NCBI GenBank assembly: GCA_002751075.1
Contig: NAOQ01000109.1
Location: 85,003 to 112,562, forward strand
Source of the DNA: Ichthyophonus hoferi
Taxonomy: Eukaryota > Opisthokonta > Ichthyosporea > Ichthyophonida > Ichthyophonidae
Direction: 5' to 3'
Length of the DNA stretch: 27,560 nt
This document shows positions 1 to 13,300 of the stretch, one piece after another. Within the stretch, counting starts at the first letter, position 1. Every line of letters starts with the position of its first letter. The position numbers and the translations under genes are program-made. The notes beneath the pieces are model-generated. The model made no database searches. It worked only from the letters and a program-made list of their open reading frames with translations, and had not been told where the DNA came from.

Positions 1-52
1 ATAGAGTACAGAGTGCAGAGTACAGAGTATATAGTATATAGTATAGAGTAAT
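1..52. repeat. Imperfect AGAGTAC/TATAGTA short repeat
   Basis: Alternating AGAGTACAG and TATAGTATA words, probably the edge of a larger tandem tract left of the window. It lies in the intron after the last visible Ariadne exon (intron right boundary at 145). Confidence 0.6.
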
Positions 53-145
53 TAAGCACCCTATTGCAATCTATAATCCATCCCACTCTATGATGTGTCA
101 GTTATAGTAGGATAGTCACAGCCATGCATGACAATGATTCAATAC

Positions 146-3042
146 CTTGGTGTTGGCTGAAATCCAATTGGCTGTCTCGCTATCATCTGCACATTTCTTA
201 AGCCATTTCCTTAACATGCCACACTTCACTGGATCGTGGGGGGGTTGTAGGCAGCCAAAACTACAAGGAAAGTATTAATATACATATACAGGTAGGTTGT
301 ATAGGTAGGTATATATAGGTATGCTGCTAGGTATATATCCAGGTCAATGAGACCCACCTATGTGCAGTGTACGTCAGAAGACATATATATAAGCATAGGG
401 GATAAGAGGGTAAAGCCTGCCATGCAATAAGAGCAAGAGATAAGGGAGGTGGAGGAGATACCAAAACACGTTGCCACACAGACAGGTGACTGGACGTGGC
501 TCAGAGATCACCACCTTAGCGGCATTATCACACCCTGGGGCTGGGCACCACTTGACATGTTTATTAACCTGTATATGCAGGGAGACATAAGGTATGGCAG
601 AGGACAGAGTATAGTAGGTATTATCATATATATCATACACTCCTATGGTAGGCACCAATCAACACAGGGCACATTCAGTGCTAATATGACGTCACGATGA
701 CACTACCATCATACCTACCCCCACAAAGGCCTTGGCTATAAGGTATTGGTATTTCTTTATGACTGCCTCATCTTTCAACAGTTCTGATACGGTAAGCTCA
801 TCCACTAATATACTGCAACCTAGTGTGTGACCCTTAGCCTGTCAGAGGAGAGAACATGGAGAGAATAGAAACACCAAAGGGCAAAGATGTTGGGAAGAGA
901 GAAGGAAGAGAGAAGGGAGAGGGGGAAGAAAGAACTTACCCATAGCAGGACAGGAGATAAGCTGGGACATTCCTTCGTCCACAATTTTGGTAGCTAGATA
1001 TTCATTCCAACAGGCCTGCCCCTCCAGTAAGTATCACACTGCTCCCTACTATGGCGCATGTATAGCTATACACTATGCACCTGATATACAACCTATAGTA
1101 TAGTCTTATATACCATGCACACCTGAGATGCACTCTATAATAAAGTCTTATACATCATGCACACCTGATATGCACCCAATAATATAGTCCTATATAACAT
1201 GCACACCTGATATGCACCCTATAATAGTCTTATATACCATGCACACCTGATATGCACCCTATAATAAAGTCTTATACACCATGCAAATCTGACATGCACC
1301 CTATAATATAGTCTTATATACCATGCAAACCTGATATGTACCCTATAATATAGTCTTATACATCATGTACACCTGATATGCACCCTATAACATAATCTTA
1401 TACATCATGAACACCTGATATGCACCCGATAATATAGTGTCATACATCATGCACACCTGATACACATCCGATAATATAGTCTTATAGCCATGCAGAGGGA
1501 GAGGCTGCCTGGGACCTACCTTACAGAACACGTGGTCACAGCCCATACTATACACCTCAGAAGGGACTACGTCATCATAGCAGATCTCACAGTGATGACA
1601 CGGTTGGGTGGTCAACTTCTATAGAGGATAACGTCATTACTGCGCAGTATACCGTGTACATATAGAAATATATATATATAGTGCAAAGACTACAATCAAC
1701 TAGTGCCAAGATGTATATCAATACATACAACCATATATAGGCGCAAGCCATGTAAAGCATTCAATACCGAACCATTTTCTTAGCCTTATTAGGGTTGATG
1801 ACGTTGGCTTCCTGGAACAATCTATCGGGATCTTCGTAATATCTGGGCCAATATGAAAAGGGATTTAATTCGGATGACTCCATAATGGTATAGGGTATAT
1901 AAGGTATGTAACTTATATAATGTATATGGGGTATATAGGATATATAGGGTATATAGGGTATATAGGATCAATAGGGTATATAAGGCATATAAAGTATATA
2001 AGGTATATAGGGTATGTAAGATCAATAGGGTATATAAGGTATATAAAGTATAAGGTATAAGGTATATAGGGTATATAAGGTACATAAGGTATGTAAGATC
2101 AATAGGGTATATAAAGTATATAAGATATATATGGTATATAAGGTACATAGGGTATGGAAGATATATAGGGTATATATAGATTATCCATACCATATATCCT
2201 TACCTTTCTAGCAGTCTCTCTTTATCCCATCCAAAGTAATATAGAAGTTGACGGGCAGTAGAGTTAGGGATCTATTGAGGGAGGGTTAATATAGGGCCCC
2301 TCTCCGGTGGTACCCCACCATATAAACACACTTTCTCTCCATACATTAATAGGGCAAAGACCCAGTGAGAGGAGGCCATCAAAGGGATAAAAAGGTGTGA
2401 TATGCAAAAATAAATAGAAATAAATAGAAATAAATATATAAATATAGAAAGAGAGAGAGGGAGGGAGGGGATATATGACTTTGAAGAACATTGAAGACAG
2501 TGAAAATAGTTAACTATATATCTGGAATAGAAAGTGGGAAGAGGATTAATAGAAAAAGGAAATAAAATAAAAGAAGAAGAAAAGAAATAAAACATCTCAG
2601 CAGACCAAAGGAAACATGGTCCTGACCCTAGATGAGAGGCTACACTGCGCTCCCGCTTCGAGACCACATGCCCTTTCTACTCGCTATATACTTAACTCCA
2701 CCTACACACTTCCTTTATCTTTTTATATATTTTAAACATCGTGAGACGTGCGCTGCGCAACCCCAAGAACAACCCCATGCTCTTTCCGCCTAAAGCTTCC
2801 AACCCCTCCCCTCCTCTAGATAACCTCATCGCCTTCCTCACCATAAATATCCGGTTGACTGCTTCTATGGCTTTTAACTGGCTGTCTATTAAATCTTTAG
2901 GCTTAAGAATGTGAAACTCAAACTCCTCGTCAGCTTCCATCTTACGGTGGTCCTCCCCATCGTCCATATCTATATCATACAAGTCTCCATCTCTGTCTGA
3001 ATCTGAATATTCCTCGCTGGAGAACACGTCATCGTCGGACAT
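146..3042 (-). CDS. ARIH1: Ariadne-1-like RBR E3 ubiquitin ligase, 5' eight exons (partial)
   Basis: RING-between-RING E3 ligase that takes ubiquitin from an E2 and works with neddylated cullins. Exons, 5' to 3' on the minus strand: 2842-3042, 2204-2271, 1773-1842, 1520-1618, 940-1015, 719-819, 462-568, 146-260; together 279 codons in one frame. Residues 1-40 are acidic and Ser/Asp-rich, as in ARIH1. Residues 68-90 match the UBA-like domain ([10 protein letters not shown]). RING1 has C123, C126, C140, H142, C145, C148, C168 and C173, with the E2-contact Ile125. The IBR zinc ligands C213, C218, C234, C236, C241, C244, H249 and C254 are all present ([20 protein letters not shown]). The last exon ends in [16 protein letters not shown], the usual lead-in to RING2. 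RING2, with its catalytic Cys, and the Ariadne domain lie beyond position 1. The weakest junction is the donor of exon 3, GTTCGG. The start is the first ATG of the acidic exon. Ariadne family is certain; ARIH1 rather than ARIH2 is likely from the N-terminus and IBR. Confidence 0.93.
1075..1497. repeat. 42-bp minisatellite in Ariadne intron 4
   Basis: About ten head-to-tail copies of a 42-bp unit containing CATGCACACCTGATATGCAC, CTATAATATAGTCTTATA and a variable CATCATG/ACCATG. Copies differ by a few substitutions or 1-2 bp length changes. The array fills most of the intron 1016-1519 between the two halves of RING1. Confidence 0.9.
1893..2182. repeat. GGTATATAGG/A short-unit tandem repeat in Ariadne intron 2
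   Basis: A run of 9-10 bp units of the type GGTATATAGG or AGGTATATAA, with an interspersed GATCAATAGGG block seen four times, giving a higher-order period. It occupies intron 1843-2203. It produces a spurious minus-strand frame rich in Tyr-Thr-Leu. Confidence 0.85.
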
Positions 3043-4373
3043 GTTGAAAGAAACTAGGCACTCGGGCTACACTCCGTAGTAACTATGAAGACAAACTAAA
3101 GACAAGGCGAAGTAACCACCAACGAGGTTTATAGAATGACTTGTATTGATGGTAATAAAATATAAACTATAAACCTATTATTATTAGTACAATAAAATAA
3201 AGCTGCCCCAAGTCATAGAATAATAACAACAATAATAATAATAATGACGCGTTAATCGTTAGTCCTTAAACAGCTGAACTATTTTAATTACTCTCTTGTC
3301 CAATAATATACAGCCATACCATACTAAGCAGTATTCTATACCAATGGCTACTAGTTATACCATATAAGGCAAATGAATTACAAATACGTATTTTAATGTA
3401 TATAAAAAATGCTGGAGTGCTGATTGGCTGATGAAGATATCTGGTTTAATTTGTTATGTGGATTGAATGCCAAATAATAAATAATACGTAAAAGCAATAG
3501 CTACAAATAAGGAGTACTTAAAAAATACTAAAGCCTAAATCATCAATACGAGTCGTAACAATATATAATATATACTACGCTACTTCAGAAATGCCAGTCC
3601 AGTCTTATAAAACAAGCTAGCCTTACAATAATAAAATATATTATACAGGCGAGTCCAACCATAGGTTGTACTGCTCGCTATCTACAGTGTAAGCGACACA
3701 TCATGGCGAAGATGGCCGTTGGAGGTGTGGTATGATACAATACTGTATAATAAAAGACATAAAATACAATACAAAGCAATATCATATCATACCATATACT
3801 GTCATGCTATGCAAGCAAGGCTAATTTAGACCTCCAATATATACTCTCAATGAACCTTTATTCTCAACTCTTATCACCCTGACAAAGAGTAGGCTAAACT
3901 TTCATAGCAGAGGTTAATAAAACCAAAGGTAAGGGGTAATCATCTAAATCGTAGGCCTGAGATCCAGCTTGTCAACCCGTTGCCATGATGCAGTCAATCA
4001 GGCTCTACTCTATTCATTTAGCAGGCCTTGAGGTGGTGACTATAAAAGGGATCCAGCATAAGGCCTACTAAGTGTAATGGGCTACATGTATCCCTAACAT
4101 TATTAGTAAAGAATGCCAATATCTGAGCGACACCTAATAGATAATAACATATCCGTCTCATCTTCAGCTTTCCCTATCGTTCAGTCTTACACACAAGTAT
4201 TAAGCAAGATCTGCCCTATGACCTAGCTCCTTCTGTTATTCTACAACATGTCCTCCTATCCCATTACCTCCAAGTACTGCTTGGAGTTCCGCCTGCAGGG
4301 CTTCTACTATTATTATTTCATTAGCACTATATATATCTCCTCTCCCCTTTCTCCCTCTTCATCTCCTTTTTTA
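3043..4373. other. Spacer between the Ariadne 5' end and the PANK4 3' end
   Basis: No gene supported. It holds the Ariadne promoter and the PANK4 3' flank. Seen here: AT-rich sequence, an AATAATAACAACAATAATAAT tract near 3220-3245, a GATTGGCTG (inverted CCAAT box) at about 3421, and a paired ATGGCGAAGATGGCC at 3703 that resembles YY1/TISU initiator elements. Confidence 0.5.
3703..3717 (+). promoter_or_regulatory. Paired YY1/TISU-like ATGGC element
   Basis: Two ATGGC cores, ATGGCGAAG and AAGATGGCC, lie 9 bp apart, about 660 bp upstream of the Ariadne start on the opposite strand. The YY1/TISU consensus is AAnATGGCGGC and often sits at the transcription start of housekeeping genes. The plus strand also reads MAKMAVGGV followed by a GTATGA donor, so it could instead be a short first exon of a divergent transcript; I found no convincing second exon. 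Confidence 0.3.
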
Positions 4374-7300
4374 TCATTGGTTCAGTGAACTGGCTGGCTC
4401 ATACTTGCATACTACGTCATACATCTTGCCCCCCAGTAACTCTGCCACCTGCAAATAAGACGTGAGTTGAAGGGACTGGACTATACAGGTATTAGGTTGG
4501 GTAGATAGAGAGAGGGCTTCCCTTATGATCAGAGATATGATCAGAGCCATGAGAAGGAAAGAGAGAGGATAGGCAGTACAGGAGGGAAGGGTAGGGGAGC
4601 AGTCAGCCACTGTTATAGTTATGTATCTATATACTATATATATAGCATGTAGGGTCATACTTTAACCGATTTGATGGTAGCCAGCTTCAAGGTGTCACAT
4701 GATATCTGTGCATAGAGATTGGTGTGGATGGCTCGCCCCATGCCTTCCAGCACCACCAGGTCAGCTGTCACACAGGCATCGGCCAGGCGCGACTAGAGAG
4801 TATATATATAATATTAGCAGTATGCCTCTATATCATGTGTAGGCCTACTTGGAACAGATCCAGGGGAGGGAGAAGAGGGGGAAGGGAAAGCACACGGACC
4901 ATAATAGAGGATATAGTGATTGGTGGTCGGGACTCACATCAGGTCATACTTATCTAAGAGAGGAAAAGGACAAGAAGGGTACATAGAGAGGGAGGGCCTA
5001 CCTCAATGCGGCCTAGATCTAGACAAGGGCTGCTCATGCCTGTCTCCATGACAGTCAGTTGGTTGGTGCTGGGGGACAGTGGTAGTTATGGTAGTTAGCA
5101 ATGAATAGCATATAGATAGCATAGCATATAGGAAGGGCTCCACTACCTGCCTGCACACCCTTCCCTCTTCTATCTTATCATAGACAGATGTATCATTACC
5201 GCTCAGATTCATTAGGCCCAACCCATTGGTGCAATAAAAATACAATCAGTAGAATGGACTATATAACCATAAAGGGATCATTACGCCATAGCCTTGGATA
5301 TGATTGGCTCAAGACTGGCAAAGTCTTTCAGTCGTTCATTCAACTCGAAGTAAGTGACGTCATTTAGAACAGGGTCAGAGTTGGCTGCCAATACCACCTG
5401 GTGGGAAGTGAGAACGATAGATGTTAATGTGACATGTACATACACACATACACATATATATATACACTCTATATATAGAGGTGGGGGTATATACCTCAGT
5501 GCCTCGGCTTAGGAGCTCCACAGCAAAAGGCATGATGCCTAATACAATGTCTGCCCCGCTATTATCCACAAACACCACGGCCTTCTTGTGAGGCCCCTCT
5601 GGATATTGGGGAATAGGTCTGATGTAAGAGGGTGAAAGCATAAAGAAGAAAGAGAGGGGGGCCCATCCACACCAATATATATAACCCCCCACATACATTT
5701 ACATTAGTCTGCTAAAGCGTGAATTGGATTGGGTAGATATCATACCCCTCATCCTGGCTATCCAGGCATCTAAATCGTCAAACAGCCAAGGGCGAGAGGG
5801 CAAGATGTTTAATGCCTTGGTGAAATTTAAATGCCCCTCCTCCATCATTTCGGCCACCACAGGAGCACCCCAATCAAATACATTACCAGCAAGCACACCC
5901 TGTATTAGGGCTCTCTAGAGGGTAGAGATAGAAGTTGGGAGGTGTATAATAGTAGGAAGGGAGAGAGGGGTCAGGCCGTACAACAGGGTGGTGCGAGAGA
6001 AGGATATTATACCTACTATACTATAGGGTACTATAATATATAATATTTATCTACTATACTATAGAGTACTATTATATATATTATTATATCTATTATACTA
6101 TAGGGTATTATACTTGAAGGTACTATAATATTATACCTACTATACTGTAGGGTACTAGACTATAAGGCACTATAATACCATACCTGCCTGGCAGCCCACC
6201 GCATTCCCCTATAATTAGCCAGCACAGATGGGAACTCATTGAGGGTGGCATCCACCTCTTTCTTCTTCACAGCTGCCCATGGGTCTTTGCTGAACCTAAA
6301 CTCCCTGGCACACTGGGCCTGCACGTCAAACAGCCCTCTAACACTTAGGAGGCCCAGGGCACTACGGAGGAGAGGGGCATATATAGGGCAGGACATTGGG
6401 TTAGTGTGGGCCTTGGGGGAGAAAGACATGGAAGAGATAGTCCCATATAAGGTGTTTCTTATAGTTCTTATAGTAACATAACAAACTAGGAAAATCTCTT
6501 GATGAAGCATCGTACCCACCCATATGATGGTGACATAGAAAGTGGGACCGGGAGAGGGAGAGAGAGAGAGAGATGGAGATGGGCTATTTGGAATAGGAAT
6601 GCTGTTAGGAAGGAAGATATATGGGGAGGTAATGTATGGAGCAAGAGGATTGAATGGATGTACGAGATATGCACAAATGAGATTAAGGAGGTACCACATG
6701 ATTACTTTGGGTTTTCATTTATCAGATTGAGTAAGTGTTGCATTTTCTTCTGAAATAGACGGCCCCTCAACACTGCGTCATCATCTTCATTTCCCCCTTC
6801 GCTGTCGATTAGCTGTTGCGTCACTCGATCTGTAAAAGGTTCAAAATAGAACTGAATGAGCATCACTAGTGGCTGTGCCCTACCAATTAAAGAAGAATTA
6901 TCGGCTGTAGGAGTAGGGTATGGGGGGATACGATTGCATGGCTATATATAGTTCCATAATATATTTATACCTAGATAACATACCATATACCCCCCTATAT
7001 ATCCCCCTAGATACTATATTATATAAACCCCCAGATACTATATTATATATCCCCATAAATACCATACTATATACCTCCCTAGATACTATATTATATATCC
7101 CCCTTGATACTATACGATATAACCCCCTACCCTAGATACTATATTATGTATCCCCCTAAATACCATACTATATAACCCCTATATATTACACTTTAGATCC
7201 CCCTGTATACTCTATGCTCTTACCTAATTTGGTGGCAAAGTGCTGGATCCAGTACTTTCTAATGTCTTGGTTCTCATCTAGCTTCACAGTATCCGGCTAT

Positions 7301-10300
7301 GCCACCAAACATGTTATAGGTTTATCGAGTAGGTAGGTAGGGTATGATTGGTAGATATATATATATATATATAGTATCCTATGACTACCAGGCCTTAAGT
7401 CATTAGATAAAGGAAGTATGACCATGATTTTAGACCTATACAAAGACACAGTTAAAGGCCACTGTAAACTGCATATCCCTAGAGGTATATAGGGCCAGCA
7501 GCAAAGGGCGGGGCCCGCCATAACATAGCCTCCTACACTAGTATAAGAACAAAGAGTGGGGGTAGCAGGGCGATGGAGCCTAGACCAGAGGCTAGATATG
7601 TAATATAGTGATAACATCATAATCACAGTATTTAACTAGCACCAATTAGATGCGTTCAGTCTTTCGCACTATCCAATAGAATACCAAGCATCATCACAGC
7701 ATTATTCTAAAAAAAAATGGAGATCAAAGAAAGAGATAAAGACGAGGCATAGAGAGAGGAGAGAGAGGAGAAAGAAGATACCTGGTAGCCCTCTCGTAGG
7801 TGGGGGAAGCGTTTGGTGGCAAAGCCTGACCTGTCCAGAGCCATAGGGTCCATCACCCCATAGTGTTCAGCCGCAAAGTTCTCGGCCCACCCATGAGTCT
7901 TGTCATCACGGCCTGAATGCTAAGGGAGGAGAGAGGACCATAGGTTAAGGGGTCTGTCTTCTATCTCCTGCCCAATCACTACCTTTTTTCTTATCTACTA
8001 AAAAGGAAAGACCGTATCATTTCTCTTGGGGCAATATAACAAGGGCTCATCTATAATATTGGTAGGTATAAAGAGATACGCATGACAGTGAGGTCAGAAG
8101 AACCAATCACAGCCACCTACCAATACAAATGTACCAACTGTGCCTAGATATCCCTCGTGACGTAGAAAGAGGGCCGCCATGGCCCCCTTGGACCAAAAGT
8201 TGATGGCATAGCTGATGGTGTGCATGGTGTAGGGGTGATTACGAATAAAGTAGCCCTGGGAGTGTGGGTGGGGGGAGGGGGGCGGAAGTATTCGTGGATG
8301 AATGTCAGAATGTCATGTTGCCTAATGGGCGGCACCATAGGCAGGTAGGGAGAGATATCATACTGAACGTAAACTAGGCATCAGTACATAGAAAGTGTGC
8401 ATTGAGTGGTTGCTTCAAGGTCTTGCGTACCTCAACAGATCGCATACAAGCATTCTATTCCCTCCCCTCTGCTACCACGCCACCCTCCTTCCCATGTTTG
8501 GTATCTTATCTCTACGTGCCTTCACAGGTAATCCCACAAGGTAGGGGGCAGGCAATACTATAACACACTATAACACAATAATACTACAAGACTATAACAC
8601 TACAATACTAGTAGACTATAACACTATCATACTATAACATTATAACGCTACAATACTATAGCACTATAAGCTTGTAACACTATAACATTATAACACAATA
8701 ATACTACAATACTGTAACACTACAATACTATAATAGTATAACACTATAATACTGTGACATTGCAATACTACAATACTATAACACTATAACACTATAATAC
8801 TATAACATTTTAACACTATAATACTGTACCATTACAACACTACAATCTTATAGCACTGTAACACTATAATACTATAACTTTATAACTCTATAGTATTAAA
8901 ATATTGTAGCACTATAACACTATAACACTATAATACTATAATATATATAATACTGTAACACTAACACTATAGCACTATAATACTATAACACTATAATACT
9001 AAGGCAAGGTAGCACTAAAATACTACAGGGTGAGGGGACAGACCCCAAAGTAGATGCGGGTAAGGGCATGCAGCTGGGCCTGAAGGTATGATATCTGGCC
9101 AATGTTGTTGCTAATCATATGAAGCATACTTTTAGCTATATCCTCCTAGACGGGCCCATACATAGGTTGTATCATATAGAGGTCATTGCGTGATGGGAGG
9201 GAAGGAGGAAGAGAGGGTCAGAACCATAGTATACTAAATATATAATATGATGAGAACAAATAGCAAAAAAGTAAGAAGACAAAAGGACTGGGTGGAGATA
9301 TGTCAAAGATAGGGTGGGAGAGAGTAGAGTAGACTAGTGGAGAGAGGGGTAGGTTAGGGTATATATATAGGAATAGTAGTAGGATAAGATGATGATAGTA
9401 TAGTATGCTAATATAGCAATATAATGTATGATAGTAGTCATAATCTACTATATTAATAGGTGGTATAGCACTATAACACGGGGAGGGGATGACAGTAGGC
9501 ATAGATACGCTACCCTTCCTTACATCTCTATATGCCTTGTTGCCTCCATTGGCAGGCGTCCTCATAGCCTTTCCAAAGCTACAAGCAATAGTGTCCTTGG
9601 ACAGACCTGCTGGTAGTCTGTGTGATTAGTATATATAGATACTACAGCCTCCTTCATCCACCCTACAATTGTAAGCCCACTGACCTATCTTACTGTAGTC
9701 AGCATCGTATATGTCTCCCACCAACATGTCTACGTTAGCACCGTTCCCTTTGGTGCTCAGTTCCAAGGCATCGTCAAAGCCCTTGGCATTGGTTAAGAGA
9801 GAGAGAAGGCCCCAGAAGGTACCGCCTGTCCCCCAATAGAAGGGAGTAAGATGTAGGTCAATCACATAGTTATTATAAAATCTCTTAAAATATAAAACAC
9901 TTCTGGTGAGTCTATATAAGGTAAAGGAGATAACCAAGCACTGGTACACCTTCCACCAATATGGGAATATATAAACATATCCACCAATAGGAGCAAGGAT
10001 GCATATATACCAAAGTAGATCAATAGGTAGATAGGTAGATATATAGATAGGTAGTTGGAGAGGTAGAGAGATAGATAGGCAAGTATGTAGGTAGGTAGGT
10101 AAGTAGGTAGGTAGAATGATAGATAGATAGATATATATATATATATATCCTAGCTGATAAGGACAGGCTATATATCAAAGCTATCCAATCATATACAAGT
10201 TCGCACACTGCCACTCATGAATGGACGACAATCAATAAACTACTAATCACCTCCTAGGCTTGTACCGCCAATTCGCGTCCATTTCTGTGGTCCTTCGACC

Positions 10301-13300
10301 TAATATGGTAAATAAATAGAGACGAGAATGAGCACTGGTATAGGGCCTACGGGTAGATACAATATAACCCTAGACAGCCGCAACTGTTTAAAATACCTAT
10401 AGAGTAGCTTCAACCCGTCACTCATAACTAGTATCTGTTCGGGTTAATTTGGGACACCCAATAAGGGGCTTACATTGTATAAGACTATATTTAAACAATA
10501 ACATCTATTGGGCACCCCCTTGGTCTTGATAGCCTATGGCCCAATCCTGTAGGCAGGGTCTATGTTCCTCTAGAGAGACCTTGCCAACAGGCCCTCGTTT
10601 GACCAGACCACATGGAAGTATATATAGATAGGTATAATGTGTATGTACATGTACATCCAGAAGGGATATCAAGGCCGCCAATCATAATGAAGAGAAGGGT
10701 AGAAATAGCAGACATGTCCTCTTCTACCCTACATCTACACCTGATGCATATACATATACCATGCTGCAGCCCTCTCTCACCTTAATCATGCTCACCCCTG
10801 ACCCTATATTGACCAACATGTAGGGGAAAATGCGTTCTCCCACCCTCTGTGCAGAGATGTCATAGGTCAGCCCTTACATATGTCCACATCCAGCCCTCTT
10901 TCTCTCGTTATTTATCTCTTTCTTTTTAATTATTTATGTCTCTTTGATTATATATCTCTTTCCTTAATTATCTCTGTCTCGTTAATTATTTCGGTCTCTT
11001 TAATTATCTCTCTCTTTCTTTAACTATCTATGTCTCTTTCCTACCCACTCCCACACTCAATCCAATTACCTGAAACTTGACAGGGCGTTCATTGCTCCTG
11101 GTGTAGGTAAAAGCCTCCTCGGGAATCTCTCTCAACAGGAAGTTAGCCCCTGCCACGACTGACTCCATCTCATCCTCCCTTTCTACCTTGACCCCTAGTT
11201 CTCTCTGGAGAAGCTCCCTGTACTTGTACGAGCCTCCCCCTGGGTGCAGGGTGGGGGGTCACCTACCATGAAGCAATGCATTGTACAGCCAAATTCCAAG
11301 GGTCACACCCACTACACCAATCGTAATATATATATATATATATAGGGATGGGCTAAGGAAAGAGCAGATAGGGCAATACACAGCCAATAAAGTCGCGAAT
11401 GATGGGGCGCAATGAGGTCATTGGTGAACACGTATGGTTACTATAATAGGGGGGTCTATAGCAGTACACCTAGTGCTTCTATTGGCTACGCTTAATGAAA
11501 GGCATGAAGGGTGTGATCCTTTAGGCCAATTTCCATCAACCATCAGAGAGTGGTAAACGTGGGCCCCATATTATGATATGGGATATTATCAATATAGCAT
11601 AACAATAGTCTAAGAAGTGGTTGGTAGCAAATAACACACCAAAGAGAATGATTGGCCCATTTTGCTGTCCGCCAATAACTAGAAAGGAATATCCCCTTTA
11701 CTCTTAAAGATCTTTATGGCCATACTAATACAAGAGATTGTGTCGTCATGGTTTATTCTTTGTATAGGTTACCGCCTTTAAGGCCTTCCACAGCATGAGA
11801 AGGAAAAATACTATCATAGGAAGATATAATGGGGTAGTAGTATAATGGTAGGATGGTATAATAGTATAATCGTGTAATAATAGAATGGTAGGAGAGTATA
11901 ATAGTACGATAGTATCATAGTATACATGTAGGGTAGTATGCATTAATGCATGTATACATCCAGCCCACCTCCCCCCCCTCGTCTACTCTAGCCCACCATG
12001 GCAAGCAGGTTACCTGTGGCTGTAATGGTAGACACAGGGCCATTGGCTAACAGCTTGGTCTTAATAAACTGAATCATCTCATCTATTTCTTTGGTTTGAA
12101 ACTTGCAGAAATGTAGGCGACCAGGTGATTTTTGATAGTGATTCTGCTCCTATAGAAAGAGGGATAGAGGTGGAGGAAGAGTTTAATTGGAAAGTGGTAA
12201 GGATAGGAATATAATGTAGGTACGTGTAGGCCCGTGTATAGCATACATAGGTAATAGGTAGTGTATAGCTACAATGATTGAGTAATGTATACAGCTGTAG
12301 TTGATTAAAGAAATGGAAATGTGCGTATATATATTGTGAACAAATATATGTGTCTGTGAGTGTATGTCCCATGTGGCTGTAGATAGATGCATTAGGGCGT
12401 GTGTAAGGTTTTAATTACAGGTCTGCAGGTAGACAGGGTCCACCCTGGCGGTACCTATAGAGGCAGTCCTAAATATACCCTAGAGCAAAGCTATGGGATA
12501 GAGGAGGTAGATTCATGTATGGATAATGAAGACCTTAAGACTGTGTCTTTCTTGCACTCCCATCTAGTATCTATAGTAAACCCTGTGCTCAACAACAACC
12601 ACTATCATAGCACATAATACAGGCCTATCACCCCCTCTCCCTCGCCTCCTCCCTCACCTCGGATTCTGTTGATACGTCATAGCTGTGACGTCTCTCGACC
12701 TGCTTGCAATAGTATGCTACCTTAGCCAAGGACCCACCTGGAGGGGATGTTGTGTCAATCCAACCATCTATATTATTGGTCAAGAAGGTGGCTGATAGAC
12801 AGATATTTGGAAGATATAAAGAGGGAAAGGAGAAAAAATGCAACAGGTTTGGACCCAAACAACTATCTTCTCTTGGTTCATGTCACCAATGGGTTAGCTC
12901 CTTTCAAAACCCTGACCATATGCACCACTAATAAGAGCTAGAAATAACAATAGAACTACTAAAGGATAAAGACAATGTAGATATATAAGACTATAATTTC
13001 GTGCATATTGCCTTTACGCAATAAACCATACAGTATAAAACCAAAGAATTGTTAGTTAGCAACGGGGGCCAGTGATGTCCAGTTAGCTAGTAAGCACAAC
13101 TACAGCTCAAGATAACTGTTGTCAGGGTGTATACCTATATCTAGAAAAATGCCTGTAACCTGCGAAGGTTGAATTAGGTGAGAGGGTAGTTCAATAGACG
13201 GAATCTCTGAAAATGGGGCCGTGGCCTTCGAATATCCACCCTCTTCAGTGGTGGGAGAGCCCTCTACTGAGAGAGACATTGTCCTGCCCATAGAGTGTGA

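Larger units (their letters stand above)
4374..7919 (-). other. PANK4: PANK4 C-terminal linker and DUF89 metal-dependent phosphatase domain (exons 11-20)
   Basis: After a linker (HGWAENF... in exon 11) comes the DUF89 part. Markers are [15 protein letters not shown] (exon 15), [23 protein letters not shown] (exon 16), [12 protein letters not shown] (exon 17), SSPCLDL (exon 18) and [15 protein letters not shown] (exon 19). The metal and phosphate-handling residues appear intact: Asp630, Asn631 and Asp666 sit seven positions beyond human Asp623, Asn624 and Asp659, so both spacing and identity are kept. The protein ends in [10 protein letters not shown], close to the human KYEVP end. I therefore expect an active phosphatase. 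Confidence 0.9.

Noticed and set aside
1075-1497. Regular 42-bp repeats as a CRISPR-like array
   Set aside because: There are no unique spacers between repeats, copies are contiguous, and the array lies in a eukaryotic intron.
1822-2193. Minus-strand frame rich in Tyr-Thr-Leu
   Set aside because: It is the translation of the GGTATATAGG tandem repeat inside an Ariadne intron.
2272-2667. Minus-strand 131-codon frame
   Set aside because: It lies in Ariadne intron 1, is Ser/Leu/Phe/Tyr-rich low-complexity sequence and begins at a non-ATG codon.
5003-5245. Minus-strand 80-codon frame between PANK4 exons 17 and 18
   Set aside because: Only its 3' end (SSPCLDL) is exon; the upstream part has no PANK4 similarity, and splicing from 5285 to 5068 restores phase and homology.
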